In this document: positions 20,162 through 21,845 of the stretch, piece by piece | How positions within the stretch are numbered: position 1 is the stretch's first letter | Layout: every line of letters starts with the position of its first letter | Origin: Psilocybe azurescens | Lineage: Eukaryota > Basidiomycota > Agaricomycetes > Agaricales > Agrocybaceae | Length of the DNA: 21,845 nucleotides | Assembly (NCBI GenBank): GCA_023853785.1 | Contig: JAJIRX010000220.1 | Span: forward strand, 1 to 21,845 | Reading direction: 5' to 3' | The notes under the pieces: model-generated | What the model saw: only the letters and a program-made list of their open reading frames with translations | Databases searched by the model: none | Told to the model about the DNA's origin: nothing | Made by a program: the position numbers and the translations under genes

Positions 20162-21711
20162 TCATGTCATCCTCCTCAAGCTCGAGCTCAATATCGCAAG
20201 GGTCGTATTCTGGATGACCAATGCGTGAGGACCCACCGAATGTTGGGAATTGTTATTCAGGAAAATGGTTTTATGAATGGAAACATCATGCAAAAGTTTG
20301 AAGGTGTGTAAGTGTTGCATATGAAACAAAATGTCGGGCCCCAGTGAGACGATCAGTCTGTGAGTGAGCTTGATGGCATCTCCGCCGTATCGAATCGTCA
20401 GAGAGTGAACGTCAGGAAGCGGTAGCGCGCTGTAAAGAGAGCTTCGGTGTCCCACTCCGAGATCTCGATCTCCAGCATTGATGGAGAGAGTATTATGCAG
20501 GCCCTGTCGATGCCGTACCGAATTGCCACAAAGTGGATAACGGGGAATATGTCCTGTATAGCAGTGGCGAATGCCATGCCGTCTTCTTCCCCTGTCTGGG
20601 ATTTGATATCCAAGCTTTGAAGTGTCTCTGGAAGCCTCCTGAGGTTATCGATAATTTTCTCCATTGGGTCGGTTATTATCAGGTGCGTGAGATTGGCGAG
20701 GAAGCGAAAGCGGAGGAAGATACAATATGGGCCGGTGTAGCTCCACATCCCAGATATCGAGCTCCTCAACCCCTCAATTCATTTTCTGAAATACGGGATT
20801 CTCCAATAGAAATCGAATCCGGGGAATTGTCGAACAATGTACTCCTGAGAATGCGGACATTTGGCTAACGTGGTAACGACGTATAAGGGATGGAATAAAA
20901 AGTCAAGATGAACAAGTTTGGGAAGATCCACTTCTCATAATAATCTTCATCATAATCGTCTTCGTCGATAAGGCGGTCTCGAAAAAGTGATAAGGCCGAG
21001 TTCAATTCTTGGGTCCAGGTGATTGAGAGAAGACAACGTAGAGCCTGAGATGTTGTTTCCGTTCAGAAAGCGAAACAATATGATCCAAGTATCAAGATCC
21101 ACATTAGGGAAGATTGGATTGTTCAGCGAGAGATGCGTGATGGAAAGGCATGGTAATGGGGTCCCTAAGTCCTCTAATACAGAGCTTACGCTATATACCG
21201 AGAAAGGTTTCCCGAAGTTCGTGAACAGGCAGTCGTTAATGGTGAGAAGTCGAAGAGTCGGGATTGAACTTAGGGCCTTGTGCGTATAACAAGAAACGAC
21301 GGTCTTTACGAGCACAATTTCGTACAAGCATCGAAAGGCCGAGATCTGGGAATACACTGCATTGTGCAGTAGCTTACTTGCTGTCGGCTATATACGTTAT
21401 CAACGATCGAGCAAGCTCAGTAGAGTGGTGTAACTGACCGAGACAGAGGTCTCCGGCTTTCCGAATTCGAAAGCAATGCTTAGAGTCAATTTTCGTGGAA
21501 AATAAACCATCTTCGCTTTATAATCCTTCCATGCTTCAATGCTGGAGGATGTCGAGTCCACTTCAGCCCAACGTAGGTCCCGCAAGAGGTATTTCATGCC
21601 TAGTTCCTGGAAGCGATGGCTGGTGGCCACCAGGGCAGCGATAGGTGCTGAGCCGTCGATAAGCTCAACTACATTGATCCAGATGTCGTTAGGAATGTCA
21701 TTGGAGTCCAT
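20162..21711 (-). CDS. F-box/leucine-rich-repeat-like protein
   Basis: ATG at 21711 opens MDSNDIPNDIWINVVELIDG, then LVATSHRFQELGMKYLLRDL. This is an F-box-like helix set (usually a Skp1-binding module that recruits substrates to SCF ubiquitin ligases). A 48-nt intron (21404-21357, donor GTTGAT, acceptor gcag) joins LLD-L to YSQISAFRCLYEIV. After it come leucine-rich-repeat-like units: LSSIPTLRLLTINDCLF, LSITHLSLNNPIFPN, then a DEDDYDEDYYEKWIFPN region, GVEELDIWDVELHR, LANLTHLIITDP, LPETLQSLDIKS, and PLPDVHSLTIRYGGD. At least four frame changes are needed: T5 near 20982-20978, around 20880, around 20715, and the gcgcgc near 20425-20430. The family is large and fast-evolving in mushrooms. The 3' end is uncertain: this frame stops at 20162, whereas a neighbouring acidic frame (YDPCDIELELEEDD) runs to a stop at 20058. 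Confidence 0.62.
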
Positions 21712-21845
21712 GATTCTGAGTGTGTATCGATGTTAAGGAGCGGCACTCTCTTATCATCAAGCGCCCAATCCAATGCTGTACGTACTTTAAACTCCGCTTC
21801 AACCTGTTCAGGTAAAGTCACGTTATCACAAACGACAAATCTCTT
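21712..21845. other. upstream region of the F-box-like gene
   Basis: Only 134 bp are visible upstream of the minus-strand start. They should contain the 5' leader and proximal promoter. No core element or further gene can be assigned. Confidence 0.4.

Noticed and set aside
1..21845. tRNA, rRNA or CRISPR arrays
   Set aside because: No GTTCRANNC-type arm with matching acceptor stem, no rRNA-like conserved block and no regularly spaced short repeats were found by eye. A covariance-model scan was not possible.

Overview
The window looks like nuclear DNA of an agaricomycete (mushroom-forming basidiomycete). It carries a Plavaka-type transposase, a DUF6698-like protein, a CFEM protein with a Ser/Thr-rich stalk, and an F-box/LRR-like gene. 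Introns are short (mostly 45-70 nt) with GTRNGT donors and CTRAY-like branch sites. No bacterial operon layout, tRNA, rRNA or CRISPR array was seen.

Layout. (1) 1-3670 is AT-rich and almost free of CpG. It holds an old MITE-like inverted-repeat element (423-678), a relic coding stretch on the minus strand (1632-2290) and small hairpins. (2) 3671-4316 is a non-autonomous DNA transposon with identical 28-bp terminal inverted repeats and a TA duplication, so it is probably Tc1/mariner-like. (3) 4317-7923 has normal GC and no intact gene, only a decayed C2H2 zinc-finger gene (5506-6209, minus). (4) 7924-14366 is the most interesting block: a DUF6698-like gene (minus, about 8 exons, with 26-residue tandem repeats in its tail) and a Plavaka-type transposase gene (plus, about 10 exons), head to head and about 64 bp apart. 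(5) 15673-16589 is a secreted, probably GPI-anchored CFEM protein. (6) 17219-17253 is a 35-bp near-perfect palindrome. (7) 17639-17866 is a possible fragment of an F-box/LRR-type protein. (8) 18386-19371 is a secreted protein of a fungal family of unknown function. (9) 20162-21711 is an F-box/LRR-like gene on the minus strand.

A feature common to almost every gene is single-base frame breaks, most of them in homopolymer runs. Splice sites and codon-level conservation remain good, and nonsense substitutions are nearly absent. Because unrelated genes share this pattern, consensus (sequencing) error is at least as likely as gene death. The gene models below are spans with proposed exons, not clean open reading frames.

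Family names come from recognising motifs by eye; no database search was possible.
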